Position numbers and translations under genes: made by a program. The notes below the pieces were generated by a model, which worked only from the letters and a program-made list of their open reading frames with translations, had not been told where the DNA came from and ran no database searches. DNA of 64,000 bases from Prostheceraeus crozeri (lineage: Eukaryota > Platyhelminthes > Polycladida > Euryleptidae), in assembly GCA_907163375.1 (NCBI GenBank), contig CAJQUW010006864.1:124001-188000 (forward strand), written 5' to 3'. The number at the start of each line of letters is the position of its first letter. Position 1 is the first letter of the stretch. Positions 12,701-25,403 of the stretch are shown here, piece by piece.

Positions 12701-13690
12701 TTTACTTGCTTCTGCTCGTGAATATCATAGTCAATGTCGATTGTGATTTGTGGATCTGACTGTGACAGTCAGTCCCTAATTCTACTGTTGAAAGTAAACA
12801 GTTAACATCTTGTAAATATTATTCCTTTTTTCTTCAACAGGTTGTCTACGCTAACCCAAAGGATTTTCAGAAACCGTTAACGATGTGTCTTGGTGTTGGT
12901 CAGTGCAATGAATCAAATTTCAAAGCTGTTCAATGAGCCGAAGATTGTGGATTGATGAGCTGGAAAATGAAGTGCACTTCTCTTCTGTTTCGCTTCAGTG
13001 TCCTGAAGTCTTCAATATAGTGGAAATTAGTGTAACTCGTTGCGAAGAACGAGTTTCAGCATGATGTGGCATTTTTGGTGAATTGTGATATTCCTGTGTA
13101 TGATAGTGGTATGTAGAATGGGACGGTGTCACGACTTTGTTGACATATGTTTTGGTAAAGTTGGACAAATTGTATCTTTCATGTGAAAACCAGTCTGTTT
13201 TTGAAACTTGTCAGTGTTGTGAATTTCTATATGAATAAAATGTGAAGTTAATGACCTGTTGTTATAATTTGTTAAGTGTATGGAAGGTAGTAGGCGAATG
13301 GGCAAGGCATGGGAAGCGGAAATTCAATAACAGTTAAATTTGTGTTTGAATATGCAGTCGGCTAGTGTTAGGGTTAGGGTAAGGTTTGGCGAACGGGCTA
13401 GTTTCCAGGGATGAGGTCTTCGGATCTGGATTGTAGGTGAATAGAGGATCAAGACGAGTATAAGTTTGCCTAGGGTTTGGTGTTGGGTCGTGTCTTAAGA
13501 AAGAGTTAAAGTTTCACAATGATGACTTCTATATTTCATGCGCATAGGCCTGCATGTCATAGTGATGGTAGTTGGCATGTGTCAGGTAAGTTTGCATAGG
13601 TGATAGAGCATGCTCATATTACCCACAGGCATTGTTAGTAATGTTTGACAACAGATTAGAACAGTAGAAATATGCTACGAAGGAGGCATG
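9760..13690. other. Interior of the 7.6-kb element, mostly no gene
   Basis: No transposase or conserved domain was recognised on either strand. An 11-bp perfect hairpin, CGTTATTCGCA/TGCGAATAACG, lies at 12,453-12,486. A short TTAGGG-like run at ~13,368-13,380 is only two units. Confidence 0.5.
11822..12060 (-). pseudogene. Possible LINE remnant (pre-RT region)
   Basis: A short minus-strand frame contains L-E-W-N-R-M-K-T-AW followed by AEKECGRSKG, resembling the region just before the reverse transcriptase in RTE/CR1-type LINEs. No RT motif follows. The call is weak and based on pattern only. Confidence 0.25.
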
Positions 13691-14108
13691 GTTATAGGCA
13701 GAGGCGTCGCGACCGGGGGTGTGGGGGACCGTAACACCCCCAATATGAAATTATTAAAAGATTCAGGAAAAATGAGAAATTTCAGGTAAACCGCAGGTTT
13801 GCCGGCGATTCAGCTCCAATATTCACTGACGTTGTTCTTAGCCACAAAAACACGTCTTGTCACAAAAACACATCGTAATGTCGGGAAATTCTCACCCTTT
13901 CTAGACACCAGAAAGTATATGGTTGTTGATGATATTGATTTGTCACGCGAAAGCGGTCAAACATAGCGCGCTGAAACATGTTGGAATGTGTGTGAGTATG
14001 CGTGTGTGCAATAATCAGGTAAATTTTGGTTCTTAGTTGTAAATCAGGTAAAATTTAGCAAACACCCCCCCCCAATGATGTTTCCTTAGCGACGCCTCTG
14101 GTTATAGC
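13691..14108. mobile_element. hAT-type MITE, 402 bp
   Basis: The element runs 13,699-14,100. Its ends are inverted: CAGAGGCGTCGCGACC at the left, and GGTTTCC-like text then TTAGCGACGCCTCTG at the right. This is the CAG-GGCGT-GC form of hAT termini. Flanking 8-mers GTTATAGG (13,691) and GTTATAGC (14,101) match at 7 of 8 positions. G- and C-runs sit just inside the ends. No coding. Confidence 0.85.
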
Positions 14109-14446
14109 CCGTAATTTCAGTTGAACATAAATTTTAGTAATGAGTTGTATTGTAAGTGATGGATAAGCGCTAGGACTTCATGGAGGAAAGACACTGAAGA
14201 GGTCTAAATATGTCCTTAAAAACTGTGACAGTCACGGAACTAAGTTATGCAAATCACATGTACATGCAATTGTTATGCAGGCCTACACCAACTTTGTAGA
14301 TACATGTGCCAATTGCAGCAGGTAAGAGGGGGCGCGTGAATTCAGCAGGAACTTTTTTCATCTCGAGATCATTTCATGCATATGCCAACTAGAATTCCTT
14401 CCTCAATCCACTCCTGCTCAATTCACGCGTAGCTACATGTACGTGG

Positions 14447-15002
14447 GCTATGGGCGTGGCTGCGGAGGAAAATCCGCATTTGTGCGGATTCTACGCACAG
14501 TTGGGGCTGTCTGAGGGGTGGCACAAGCTGGCACACTCCCAATAAGTGTATTCGGTGGGTTGATTCGAGTGGCACACGCGATTTTCACAAGTGGTACGGA
14601 TGGGCTGTGGTCGTGGCTGCGGAGGAAAATCCGCATTTGTGCGGCTAACTTCACATCCGTACCACTTTGAGGTCATCTTGTCCATTTTCTCAGTAACTAT
14701 TGTGAATTTTGGCAAAGTAGTGGGTGGCACATGCTTTAGACGTGTTATTTTAGACGTCCACGTGGATGAAAATTCATAAAGATGCGATTTAAGATTTTTT
14801 CTGTAAATTGGTACGGCTAACTTCACATCCGTACCACCTCGAAGTTTTGATGGACGATTTCTCGCAAACTGCAGCATTATTTTGAAAAATTATTGGTGGC
14901 ACAAGCTGGCACACTCTAAAATTATGTGTAAATGCTGTTTTCGAGAGTGGCACACGCAATTTTCGATGTGGTACGGATATTGGTACGGCTAACTTCACAC
15001 AC
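14447..15002 (-). repeat. Right TIR of the 7.6-kb element
   Basis: Inverted partner of 7,412-7,967 (coordinate sum 22,414), differing at scattered single positions. It abuts the right GTAC copy directly. Confidence 0.9.
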
Positions 15003-17150
15003 GTACAAAACGTCGAGAGTCGACTTTGTACTTAATGAAATGCCAAATATGTTTTATCATAATATTCTCACATACGTCTTTGCTAACGACACAAGTTAAT
15101 GCAATCGGTCGAATGTCTGTTTCAATGGAGTCTGTATGCTTAGTTTTTGTGATCGGACTGATGTCTGCACAACGCCACAGAGTAGGCCAGGAGCCTTCTC
15201 TCATAGATGAACAGATTATTGATGTAATTGGTCCAGCTATCCACTCACTTCCATCCTTCCAAATCCAATTCGGGATTCCGTCAGGTCCAACCGTTTTGTT
15301 GATATTGATAGCCGTTTAGTGCTGAAATTCGGGAAATTCTGATGCATTCAGAGGCTTAATGTCACTGGCCACGGAAATCAACTGATCGTTCACTAAGTTT
15401 GTGAATAGGTTCAAGTCGTCACCACACACCATAGTAGCAAGTGGCTTTAGGGGACAGGTCACGCTTTTATTCTTCCCAAGAACATCCTTCAATCCAGACC
15501 ACCACTTTCTGGGGTTCTTCATACGCTTCATGTTGTTTTCGACGAATTGTTTTCTCAAAGTCTTGCGAAGACTATCCACCTTGTTCTTGTAGTGTTTGTA
15601 CATCACTTTATCGTTACAGGACCAATAGAAGTCGCGAATATGAACAAGTTCGATGAAGTGAGGCGTAACCCAAGGCTTAGAGTTAACAGGAATCGGTACC
15701 TGCCTCCAAGGAAGACATTCATCCATCATTTTGTATAGAGTATCGTAGAATATGTTAGACTTTAATTCGGATGAGTTAGCGTAATAAACTTGTGACCAAT
15801 TCTGATTCTCTAGGAGCGTCAATAAGCTGCCTTTGTTTCTATTAGTTTGCGATCTTACCCATCGGTATTCGATTTCGATGGAATTATTGCCGAAAATAGG
15901 GCTAGAAAGGACCATGTTGTGATCTGATGACGCCAGTGGAGGCAAAATTTCAACTTTGTAACTCTCATGCATATTCGTAAAGAACAGATCCAAAATTGTA
16001 TTCTGTCTTGTTGGGCTTTGTACTATTTGTTTGAGATGATAGGCAGATTTTATGTATTTAAATCGACAATGATCAAAGTCTCCAGTGATAATGATGCCTA
16101 GACTTGAATACTTCTTCAGAAGTACGTCCAGACCATACATGAGATGCTGTTCGCGATCTGCGTCATTCTCGGAGGGTGGGTGGTAAACATTAATAACCAC
16201 TAAGGAGGAGAAATTGCGATGAGAGCTTTGATTCTGTTTTAGAAGCAACCACAAAGATTCGATGTCTTCGTTATGAAATTGTTCCAATTTTGAGCAAGTA
16301 TACTGAGAGTTAATGGCATATGTTGCAACCCTTCCACCAATTCGATGTAATCTATCTTTTCTGTACATAGTGTAATTATCTAATTGAACCACTTCATCAA
16401 GAATGTCCTCCATTAGCCAAGTTTCACACAGGCAAATAAGCGAGGGATTGTAGATACGAATGACAGCTTCCATTTCATCAACCTTTTGAACTATTGATCT
16501 GACGTTAGCTGTAATACACACAGGGAGTCTGGTATCAACCTTTGTAATTGGAATTTCAATTAGATTGTCATCGCACCGAGTTGAATGGGAGTTGTGCTGA
16601 TGGGATGAGTGAGACCTTGGTACATGTCTGTTTGAGGCACATTCACGATTATGCAAACAGGGAAATCCAACTGCAGGTGAGGGAAATCTAACTGTAGGTG
16701 AGGGAAATCCATTTCCATGGCGCCTTGAGATGTGAACTGGAATTGCGAAGGTCATATCATCACGTGGATGTGTAAGCAGGCATGAGGCATCGGTCGCAGC
16801 GAGGTCAGAATCTACAGAGCCATCAGGGGAAAATGGGAAGATAACTTTGGCGAGGAAGGAGGCGGCGAGCTGAAGGCACAATTAATGCGAGAGGGTGATG
16901 TATAAGGTAGATTTAGCAAGCAATGGTGATGCAGAGGGAGAGCAGAGGTCGCTATCGTGATATTGAGACACAGGCCACAGGGGAAAAGGAGGCTCGCGAC
17001 GTGGGATACCGTGGAACCAGACGATACGTTTGACAGCTCGTCTGACCTTCGGAGCGAGATAGCGCAGCTCCAGTAAGACGCTTCTGGAGTAAACAAGGCG
17101 AGGTGAGGCCATCAATATGAAGTTGCAGCGTCGCAGCAAGAAGATAATGC
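15003..17150 (-). mobile_element. CR1/L2-type LINE, 5' part (AP endonuclease and start of RT)
   Basis: The minus-strand frame from 16881 carries an apurinic-type endonuclease: ITANVRSIVQKVDEME, LICLCETWL (catalytic Glu), VVINVYHPP, IIITGDFDH (Asp) and ASSDHNMV (Asp-His). The pre-RT linker (W-TPHFIELV, RKWWSGLKD) follows, then VGPDGIPNW and CADISPITK, the first RT motifs. A single TAA at 15,316-15,318 interrupts an otherwise continuous frame that resumes at 7,411. An upstream Pro/His-rich stretch up to ~17,150 may belong to a 5' leader or ORF1. Little decay is visible besides the stop and the insertion, so it is a fairly young copy. Confidence 0.9.
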
Positions 17151-17159
17151 AAAGGAATA

Positions 17160-17762
17160 GAGATTTCTCACACGGTGAAGGCCAGATTTTGTAGCAGGTG
17201 TTGGAAATTGATACACGATTAATATGAGAACTCTAATCCACTGAGTAGAAGACACTGGTACAGCGATTTAGGGCTAGCGAAGACAATGAATATCTCTAAA
17301 CAAGTCACTGAACGCCAGGCGACAGAGAGGACAACCTCCCTGCTCGCGCGCTTCACAGCGATATAAAATGTAAGTTAGATGTAATTTAACCCTACGCTGC
17401 GATTTGAGTCCATAACTGGCATACTTCTTTTAGGCTTGAAGAGTGGAAGTGGTTTCCCGTCAGCGAAACCAGAAAAAAATCTCTGAATGTTCTTGAACGA
17501 ATTTGATGCTTTGTATGTTTCATATAGGTAAAATAAATTCAGTCTTAAAAATGTAGCAAATGAGACCAATGCGTAAGTTTATTATTTCAATAAGTGGACT
17601 ATATTATCATAATATTATCTAATAAAAGAAAGACATATTAAGTGGACAAGGTTATTATTTCAATACATGTTTTACGATATACCATTGGTAAAAATGTTCA
17701 TAAATTCATTTGTTGGTTATCATTCATAAATAATGCATTAATAATAATCGCTATGTACGCAC
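17160..17762. other. No gene seen
   Basis: AT-rich flank. If the host gene continues past the exon at 17,763, its next exon is not recognisable here. Confidence 0.4.
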
Positions 17763-18063
17763 CTGGAGGGGGTCCACCTGGGTAGGGATAACCACCTTGC
17801 ATTGGATAGCTACCAGGAGGAGGCGGGCCACCTTGCATTGGGTAACCTTGAGGTGGAGGCCCATAACCGGGAGGTCCACATGCAGGTCCAGGAGGTACAC
17901 AACCAGGTGGCGGCATTCCACCGGGAGGATAAGCGACTCCATGGGGAGGCATTCCACCGTGAGGATATGCAACTCCAGGCGGCATTCCTCCCGGCATTGG
18001 TGCTCCAGGATAATGCGGCGGCGGCGCACCATGCGGATATCCATGCGGCGGTATCATACCATG
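17763..18063 (-). CDS. Host-gene exon: Pro/Gly/Tyr-rich low-complexity segment
   Basis: On the minus strand, a polypyrimidine/TTATTACAG acceptor precedes CAT-GGT-ATG at 18,063, and CCAG/GTGCGT at 17,763-17,758 is a good donor. The 301-nt exon is fully open and encodes ~100 residues of repeats built from PPHGYPHG, GGMPP-G-AYP and GYPMQGGPPPPG. The frame enters in phase 0 and leaves after one base. Phase 0 matches the end of the Lys-rich exon at 22,955-23,063, so both probably belong to one gene with a ~4.9-kb intron. The composition recalls disordered PGY-rich tails such as those of annexin A7/A11 and proline-rich proteins, but no family can be named. One Cys pair lies in the middle. Confidence 0.7.
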
Positions 18064-21000
18064 CTGTAATAAAGAATAAATGAAGCAGTCTGATCGAATT
18101 CAGAGCAGAATCACATGCAACTTTTAGCTACGAAATAAGTGCAGTGATAATTCCTTACGGAGGCTGATCTGCACTTGTGCCATCATCATGTAGAATAGAG
18201 GGGCCTCATAACACCGTCATAAAAGCTGAGCATTGAGACAAAATACTATGACACGCACGTACATACATGCACATACGCGCCAATATATTCAATATTGAAA
18301 GATTCAATTCAAATTCAATACAATTATTTCTTAGGCCTATTCAAATTTCAATTTCTGTTCTGAATCAATTTCATGCTTTGAATCTTGAAGATTCTGTTTG
18401 AGGTATGAATTTTGATTAAATGCACATTTGTAGATTCGCAATTCAATTGAATTTGTTGTTGTTGCTTGGAGAAAACAACACGTTCGGTGTGAAAACACAT
18501 TGACGTCAGTCGCTAGAGAAAACCGATTGCCCTCAAATAATTCAGCAACTGGGTGGCGGAAATTTGGGTGAGGTTTTGTTGGATGGCATGAAAACTTGTA
18601 CAACGCTGCAAATCGGGAAGAATGGGACTTAGCACACCTCATCACGGAACTCCCTCCTTCAAAGTTCTGTATCTACAATGGCTGCCGTGCATGACTAACG
18701 GACTGTCTTCCACTTAAAAAAGCAAATATCCACTTGATCATGCACATACATGTAGGGATACGTTTTTCAATTGAATTTAAGCAGCATCTTTATAGATAAA
18801 AGAAAGCAACTATAAAGAGCCTTGGTGCTGAAAAAAATTTGGTCTCAACGTTCACCGATTTGACGGTCTGTTGAAAAAGAAAAAGAATCTTACAAAAAAT
18901 TGCAGAGGTAAAATCAAAGATAGCCATAAACTTTAGTGCTTGGAGTTCATAGTTTTCACATCTGTTATGAACTATTCACATCTATTCATCATGGCAACCA
19001 TTGATTCACTAACCTATTGCTATTAAAATCAAATTCCGTGTGGCATTCATTTGAGAATTGGAATAATGTCTATCCCAATAAGAAACATGCTGATGCTAAT
19101 GTTGATTGAACATACTAATCATGATTGTGCACAATTTCAAATTATGCTTCCTCTATCTTAAGGCTGCAGATAAAAGGCTGTAAGAGCAGATACATGATTG
19201 CTCTTGGAATAAACAAAGAGATATCTGGTGTGAAGTCAACCTTGATATTTTCCTCTCAAACTGCGTGTGAGAGGCGGTAATTTCTTTTTCGTTTCAATGC
19301 CTAATGCTGGAAAACAGGACTAGAGAAACAGCGTAAAACTCTATATGAACAAGGTGCTTATAAATAGCTGTTTTAACCATTTCAACAAGGGCACTTGGTA
19401 CACTTACCGCACCAAGCGCCCTAATTTTGAACCTAACATTTGAAAAGTTTAATTCTATTGCACGTGTTGGAACTACACAAATTTTGTACCAAAACGCCAA
19501 ATTGTCTTGAACTTCGTGGAGATCGCCCATTTTGTTCCCACCGCCCTGAGTTTTGTTGTAATGTACGAATTTGGAAGCGCGCTAATTTCTGATAATCGCG
19601 TGCACAAAGATGGCTATCAATTTTATATTACTCGACAGAACTTCACTCATCGCAATTAAGCTCAACACCTTGGAATATTCCAGGTTCTATATTGGATGCT
19701 GCCGGTAAGGATAACCTTACCCGGAGAAATATCAATAGGTGTTTAAAAGCATAATATTCGAGTGTGAGATTCTTAGTGCATACATTCGTACTTTGAATTG
19801 CTAGTTCAGATCAATTCCTCGTGTGTTCCAGGTACATCGACATTGTAACTATTAAACAATCTGACAAAAAAGTAGCGATCTCGAAATGGCACTATGTCAG
19901 ATCGTTGCCATTGGCTCACCATCAAGTCAAACTACAATGACATCGAAATCTTATGACATGATAGGCTGCATCAAAGATCGGAAGAACTTTTGTTATCAAT
20001 ATCGCAAGTCAAAAATGAAAAACAAGCAAATTTTGGTGACGATCTAACATTTTTTTTGATATGCTTGCTTTAACTATATTGAAGAATAACACAGGTAAAA
20101 AAACAAAAAATTAGATAGTTATAGAGTTGAAGCAGCGAAATTCCGACCCCCTTCACCTGATTTGCCACACAACAGAAATGTTCCAGTATTCGCTCCTTAC
20201 TGATCAGAGACTAGGGAGTCCTAAGATTCCGTTGTCCACATCCGTCCCTCGAAGAAAAGAGTTTGCAGTACCAGTCGACAAGTTTTATTCGTAGCAAAGG
20301 TAATTTTGCCCACTCATTATACACACTGCACACGGATAACGCAAGGGGAATTCAATGACAATCGAATTCTTCACACTTGGTCGTATTCTCCTTTAGTCCT
20401 CTTCATCAATGACATGACGGTCATCCCTCGTCCACATTCGCGGCATCAAGTGATTCTAGGCTCAGCAGATGAGTAAGATCTAAAGCTGATGTATGTTCAC
20501 GGCACAAATGGTCAAGGATGCCATGATGGCAGAAGAATGTTTGCGATGATCATCTTCAATGTCTAAACCCCAACTACTCAAAACTCTGAAACTTGATACC
20601 CACGTTGGCAGGATTGGAATATGCAAGCCAGTAAAAAAATCGCCGGTTCGCTTACTCTAACTCCGAATCCGGACGTGAGATCGAGATATCTAGACCGGGC
20701 AATGTGCTATGAAGGACATGTTTGACACAACACATTTGGTGTCTAATCCGAGCTCAATTCTTTCCCTCTTCAATCGCTATTATGACTGTCTGTTCTGATG
20801 TACTTGCTTCGTTCTCGTGGATTTACCCAGACGCAAAAGAGGAAGTGACTGCCCAAACCCGTGCCTTGCTGATAATTCTCGTTGTCGGACTTAGCATTTT
20901 CAGGTTTGCTTCATTCACACAACAGCAACGTAGTGAAATAGTCTTCCGTTGGAGATATTTCCAACATGCATTGGCGTTAAAGCATTCAAGAGGGCCGTCC

Positions 21001-22954
21001 AATAAGTCAATAAGCTTCCAATCTTCCATTAAGCCTTATGGAGAGTTGACAATTTGAAGGGTTTTGTCTTATGTGATTCTGTTATGTGATCTTGGATTTT
21101 AACATTATCGTCTTTTTCTTTATTTCCATTTCTACCCCTGCGAGGAATATGCTCTTAGCTATTAGCGCTTACTTAGTTATTATGCATTTTACATCCCTAT
21201 ATCTGTCTATTCACATTTCTACTAAATTTTCAGTGTTTCTGTTACCAGCCTACTTAGTTACACAGTTGTCAGTCATTTTCTGCTTCTATGCCTCTGACTT
21301 TCTGCTGAGGGACACCTTTCGGGCAAAAATTCGCTCTCTTCCTTCATGCCTTGATTAAAAACAAAAAAGAGCCACTAATTGAAGAGCATCTGTATTTCAT
21401 GAGCATCCGAAATGAAGAACCAAATCACCGCGGTCAGTAAGATGCGTGTGAAACAGATTCAGCTTTCAATATCACTTGCTGTACTGGTGAAAGATGCTGT
21501 AGCTGTTTAAAAACTTACGAGGTCTCGAAAGAGCGTCAACGTTATGCAGTTTGCTTACATGCAGTTTTTTGCAGTCATTTCTCTACGTGTTCTGCCGCAT
21601 CAATAGTTGTCGAAATAACCATTAATCTATATTCTGAGGGAAACTATGGATTGATAATATTTCACGAACACTTGCGAAATCATGCGTGTAACATGAAAAT
21701 TCAAATTTTCAGGAAGGATAAATTTGCATTTTCAAGCTGGAATTTATGAACTTCATTTAACACCGGTAATCATTCGCACATTTTTAATCAAACCTTAGCA
21801 AAAAAATTTGATAAATGATAACTAGGGCTTGCATAATTTTGACCCATAGATTAGAACAATTTTGACTAAATCAGCTCAAAATTTTGATCTATATAATTGA
21901 CTGAGCGGTTATAGGGGTCTACACAATGAAATTTCATAAGATAGAAGGAAGAAAATTATTTTTCTTATTTTCCTTACTATTACAGAAGGAAGAAAAGAAC
22001 TTTATTTCAGCGTAAAGTCAAGCAGCTACTCTTGCTAGTACACAAGATGTAACAAATTTGCTGGATGATTCTGACACAAAAGTTGATGACAACAAACCAA
22101 CGTATGTTTTCTGGATTGAATTTACAATACCCACTCAAATATACCTAAGAAATCCGAAAAAAGCAATTGAGGATTGATGAAATTTTATGTGCATACTTTC
22201 TTTGTTGCTTTAGCATTGCCGCTTCATGGAAATCTTACTGACATAGAATCCACGCACTACATGAAGTAATTGTTGGAATAGGTACATGCATTTAATGTGT
22301 CAGCTGAAGTCGTCCTCTGTTACTTATTCCTTGTCTATTTGTAGGTTAGCCCCAATAGTCATGTAAACTAAGAAGAAACGTATAAAACTCTCTTTAAATT
22401 CTCTCATTCACTTTTCAGTCAAGGCATGACAATTTATCACAATTGATTACATTGGCACCCTTTTGGAAAAAACAATAATCTGCTTGGTGATTGTTCAGCA
22501 AAATTAGCTGCACTAGTTGTTCACAGCCTTCTTTAACGTAATTTTTCTCAACCTACAAGATATTTTACTGAATGTTAACTTTTTAACGTATTGAAGAATT
22601 TTGACTAAATAAATTGCAGTAGATAGTTTATGCAGATGATTTGCCAAACTGCTTCGAGTTTAACTCGATAAAATTACCTCACTTTCAAATTTTGACTTTT
22701 GTAAGCCCTAGCGATGACTAAGAACTGTACTTGAATACATTTATGCAAATCCGAATTCCATTTTTGAGAAATAAAACCAATCAATTGTATTCCATTTAAT
22801 GTTCTATCTTTATCTAAATCAGTCTCCCTAGCTAAGACTGTTCTTGTACATGCATATATGCAATTGGTCTATCAATTAGGTTGCATTGGATACATCAAAA
22901 TCAATCTATCGGGAGATTGCTAGCATGTACGGGGATGAAAGACAAATATTTTAC
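18064..22954 (-). other. Probable intron of the Lys/Ser-Pro/Gly gene; otherwise no gene
   Basis: A non-coding AT-rich span lies between the two phase-0-compatible exons. It holds a possible old reverse-transcriptase relic near 20.4-21.0 kb and nothing else recognisable. Confidence 0.4.
20400..21060 (+). pseudogene. Possible degraded LINE reverse-transcriptase relic
   Basis: An LFINDM string at ~20,401-20,418, a degraded ADE/ADD-like position ~60 bp on, and TLTPNPDVRSR further downstream follow the spacing of RT domains 4-6 in L2/CR1-type LINEs. Frames shift and stops are frequent. Weak call. Confidence 0.25.
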
Positions 22955-23063
22955 CTTGGCCATCTTCTTCTCCATTTTCTTTTGCTTCTTCATTTCTTTC
23001 TTCCAATGTTTCTTACCACCATCGCTGCTGGAGCTGCTACTACTGCTGCTCTTCTTCTTGATC
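22955..23063 (-). CDS. Host-gene exon: Ser run and Lys-rich helix
   Basis: The acceptor TTTGTTATAG lies at 23,064-23,073 and the donor AAG/GTAAAA at 22,955-22,950. The exon is 109 nt: one base completing a codon, then 36 codons. It encodes IKKK, nine Ser, DGGKKHW and a KKEMKKQKKMEKKM-type basic, probably helical stretch ending in AK. It leaves in phase 0, matching the exon at 18,063. Ser-run plus Lys-rich plus Pro/Gly-rich composition is reminiscent of small proline-rich nuclear proteins, but order and homology are untested. Earlier exons, upstream at higher coordinates, were not identified. Confidence 0.65.
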
Positions 23064-25403
23064 CTATAACAAAGGATAGTAATCATGAATAGCTTTGCAA
23101 ATCTCACGTTTGTTCATCAAATCATACCGAAATGAAAGGAAATAATGTATTAACAATCAAATTTTACCATCGCAGAATTGGAAAAATATAAGTAAAAATG
23201 CCATCATGACTAGAAATGTTATCAGAATGTGTTATACTGAAGTTCAGTACTTCACAACCTAGTGAAGATTTCAAATTAAATTAGGAGCCGATATTTCATC
23301 ACAACATCACCAACATTTTCATGGTATATCAAATGTTCGCTGTTTTTGTTTTCAAGCAATGGTGGCAATGCTTGCCGAGTAGAGGCAGCATTATATAGAT
23401 TCAATCGCCATACTTATTAAGTGTAAAATTTAAATTGCCAACCACAAAAACAGGAAAGATCAAATATAGTAACAAATTACAGTAATATACAGTAACTGCG
23501 TAATTTGATATTACTTGCATGACTTTCTCTTAATGACATTCTTTTGTTATTTGTGTTTATGTAATTCTCGGATGCGTTTGTTTGTGTGAGTTAGTCACAT
23601 GCACGCTACGTGTCGTGAAATATATATTGAATTGAAATTGAACATGACGATATGAAAATCATTAAAAGTATTGTATTGACGGACAAAATATCGTTCTTGT
23701 TTCGTGAACAGGTCTATTCCCACAATGAAGATATATATATATATCTTAATATATATATATTAATGTCAAATGGAACAGGTTGGATACTGATAATTTATTA
23801 CAGTAGACAAATGAGATTGAGGAAAATGATATAACAAATTGTAGAGAATTCACTATCATCGATGTTGATGATAAGTATAATCAATGTATGTAAATAATGA
23901 CGAAATAATAGAAAAAGTTAATATAAACATGAATTCGATAGTGCATGTACATAATATCCATATCATACATACGACGTGAATGATCCTTATCCTTCACTTT
24001 CAAACAATAACATCAGTTATAAAGCAAGACATCTTGGGCCATGGACATCTGATAAGGACGAAATTAATAACGTACAGCTGGTGCATGGTTGTAAAGTTCC
24101 ATAAGCAATAAAGCATTATCTGCTCAATGTTCAGTTGGATACCTTATCAAAAGGAGCTTCAAGGATTACTCAATTTGGGTTTTCACTTTACAAAAAAGAA
24201 TTCTGAGATCGAATTCATTGTCTTTATATTGATTGCTAATAATAGCAATCAATATCAGCCGCATTTTATTGTAGCATATTTCGAAATTAGATTATCGATC
24301 ATATTCAAATCACCTAAAACCGTTTATACATCTGCATGTTCATATTTAAGTGATACTTCATAGAAAAGGTACAGAATTGACAGTTGCACCATGACCACAC
24401 CATAATTCGTCTTTATACATTAGAATTTCATGTATTGTGCTAAATCATCGGTAAATGATACGATAGAACATTTTCAGAATATGTTTTTTGAAATTGATTT
24501 TTCTAGTGTCGTCGAGCATTTGCTATGTACATTAAACGGCATATAGATTTTCAATTAAAATTTGCTTTCTTAAGTACAGCGCTTTCTAGTGATAGATTAT
24601 CAGTGTTTGAAAAAAGAGAATTCTCAATTGCTTCGTAGTTGTCACAAACATTGATAGAGCACTAATACTTATGTATTACAATGCCCACATCACCGCAAGG
24701 GCTGAGCGAGGCATTAGCTTGATATTGGACACAAATAAGTTACGATGTCGGCGAGTAAGATTCGATTTGTCTGGAACCCGTACGATGTTAAAAGCTGTCA
24801 GGAAGGCAAGAAAGACGTCAATTATTGTTAACCTATTTCTGAAAAAATAGTGTTGAAAATATTAATCAATGATAGAACAGCAACTTATCATGAGATGAGA
24901 TTAAATCAATACAAAAGCTGGAATGACCCGATATTTTGCTATCAGCGTAGGCGTAAATCATTTGTACTGAAAATATTTTTGTACTTAACATTTCGCCTCA
25001 GACATGTAGGACGCATGCCCCCCGTCGTCCGCTCGGTGATCTTTCCTCTCTAGCAGTGATTTTCTCCGTCCTCCTCATCATGGACTTTGCATACATTTCG
25101 AATGCTCGTCTCATGCTCTCTTCAACTACCGCTCTTCTCAACTCCTCTATTACTCCTCTCTCAACTCCTCTATAACTCTAGTTTTTGCAGTTTCTTTTGT
25201 CTTGCGCGCGGTGCTCCCCAGCCACGATATAGTCATCGATGAGTAATCACTGCTTCGTGTAAAACCCAATACCCCTCCCAGGTTGCAAAGACAGGCGAGG
25301 CGGTATCTGTGGTTTCATCGGCTCCTGAAGCCACCCACACACAACGTGCTTGTGCATTCGCCTTCAGTAACGCTTGCTGACCTCATCAGCCGATCATGCT
25401 GTT
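23064..25403. other. No gene recognised
   Basis: AT-rich DNA with a short (AT)n run at ~23,730-23,760 and a CT-rich stretch (CTCTCAACTCCTCTAT repeats) at ~25,110-25,180. Earlier exons of the minus-strand host gene may lie here or beyond the window, but none was supportable. Confidence 0.4.

Larger units (their letters stand above)
7408..15006. mobile_element. 7.6-kb DNA element with long TIRs, inserted in a LINE (GTAC duplication)
   Basis: The termini are perfect inverted repeats starting GTGTGTGAAGTTAGCCGTACC (7412 inward and 15002 inward), bounded by GTAC at 7408-7411 and 15003-15006. The arms run ~556 bp. They are rich in CGTACCA and GTGCCAC motifs, with an internal ~157-bp direct duplication in the left arm. 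No transposase was found inside; the cargo is a Penelope-like fragment and a MITE. It appears to be a non-autonomous TIR element. A 4-bp duplication is compatible with several superfamilies and I do not assign one. Confidence 0.85.

Noticed and set aside
13365..13385. TTAGGG-like telomeric repeat
   Set aside because: Only two imperfect units inside a transposon; no telomere or interstitial array.
17797..18083. Plus-strand open frames over the Pro/Gly-rich exon
   Set aside because: Antisense shadows of a biased sequence; the minus strand has matching splice sites.
20722..21358. Two plus-strand open frames as membrane proteins
   Set aside because: Hydrophobic but without conserved pattern; they fall in or next to a degraded LINE-like stretch.
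22881..23107. Plus-strand hydrophobic open frames
   Set aside because: Antisense of a Lys/Ser-rich exon gives Phe/Leu runs; no independent support.
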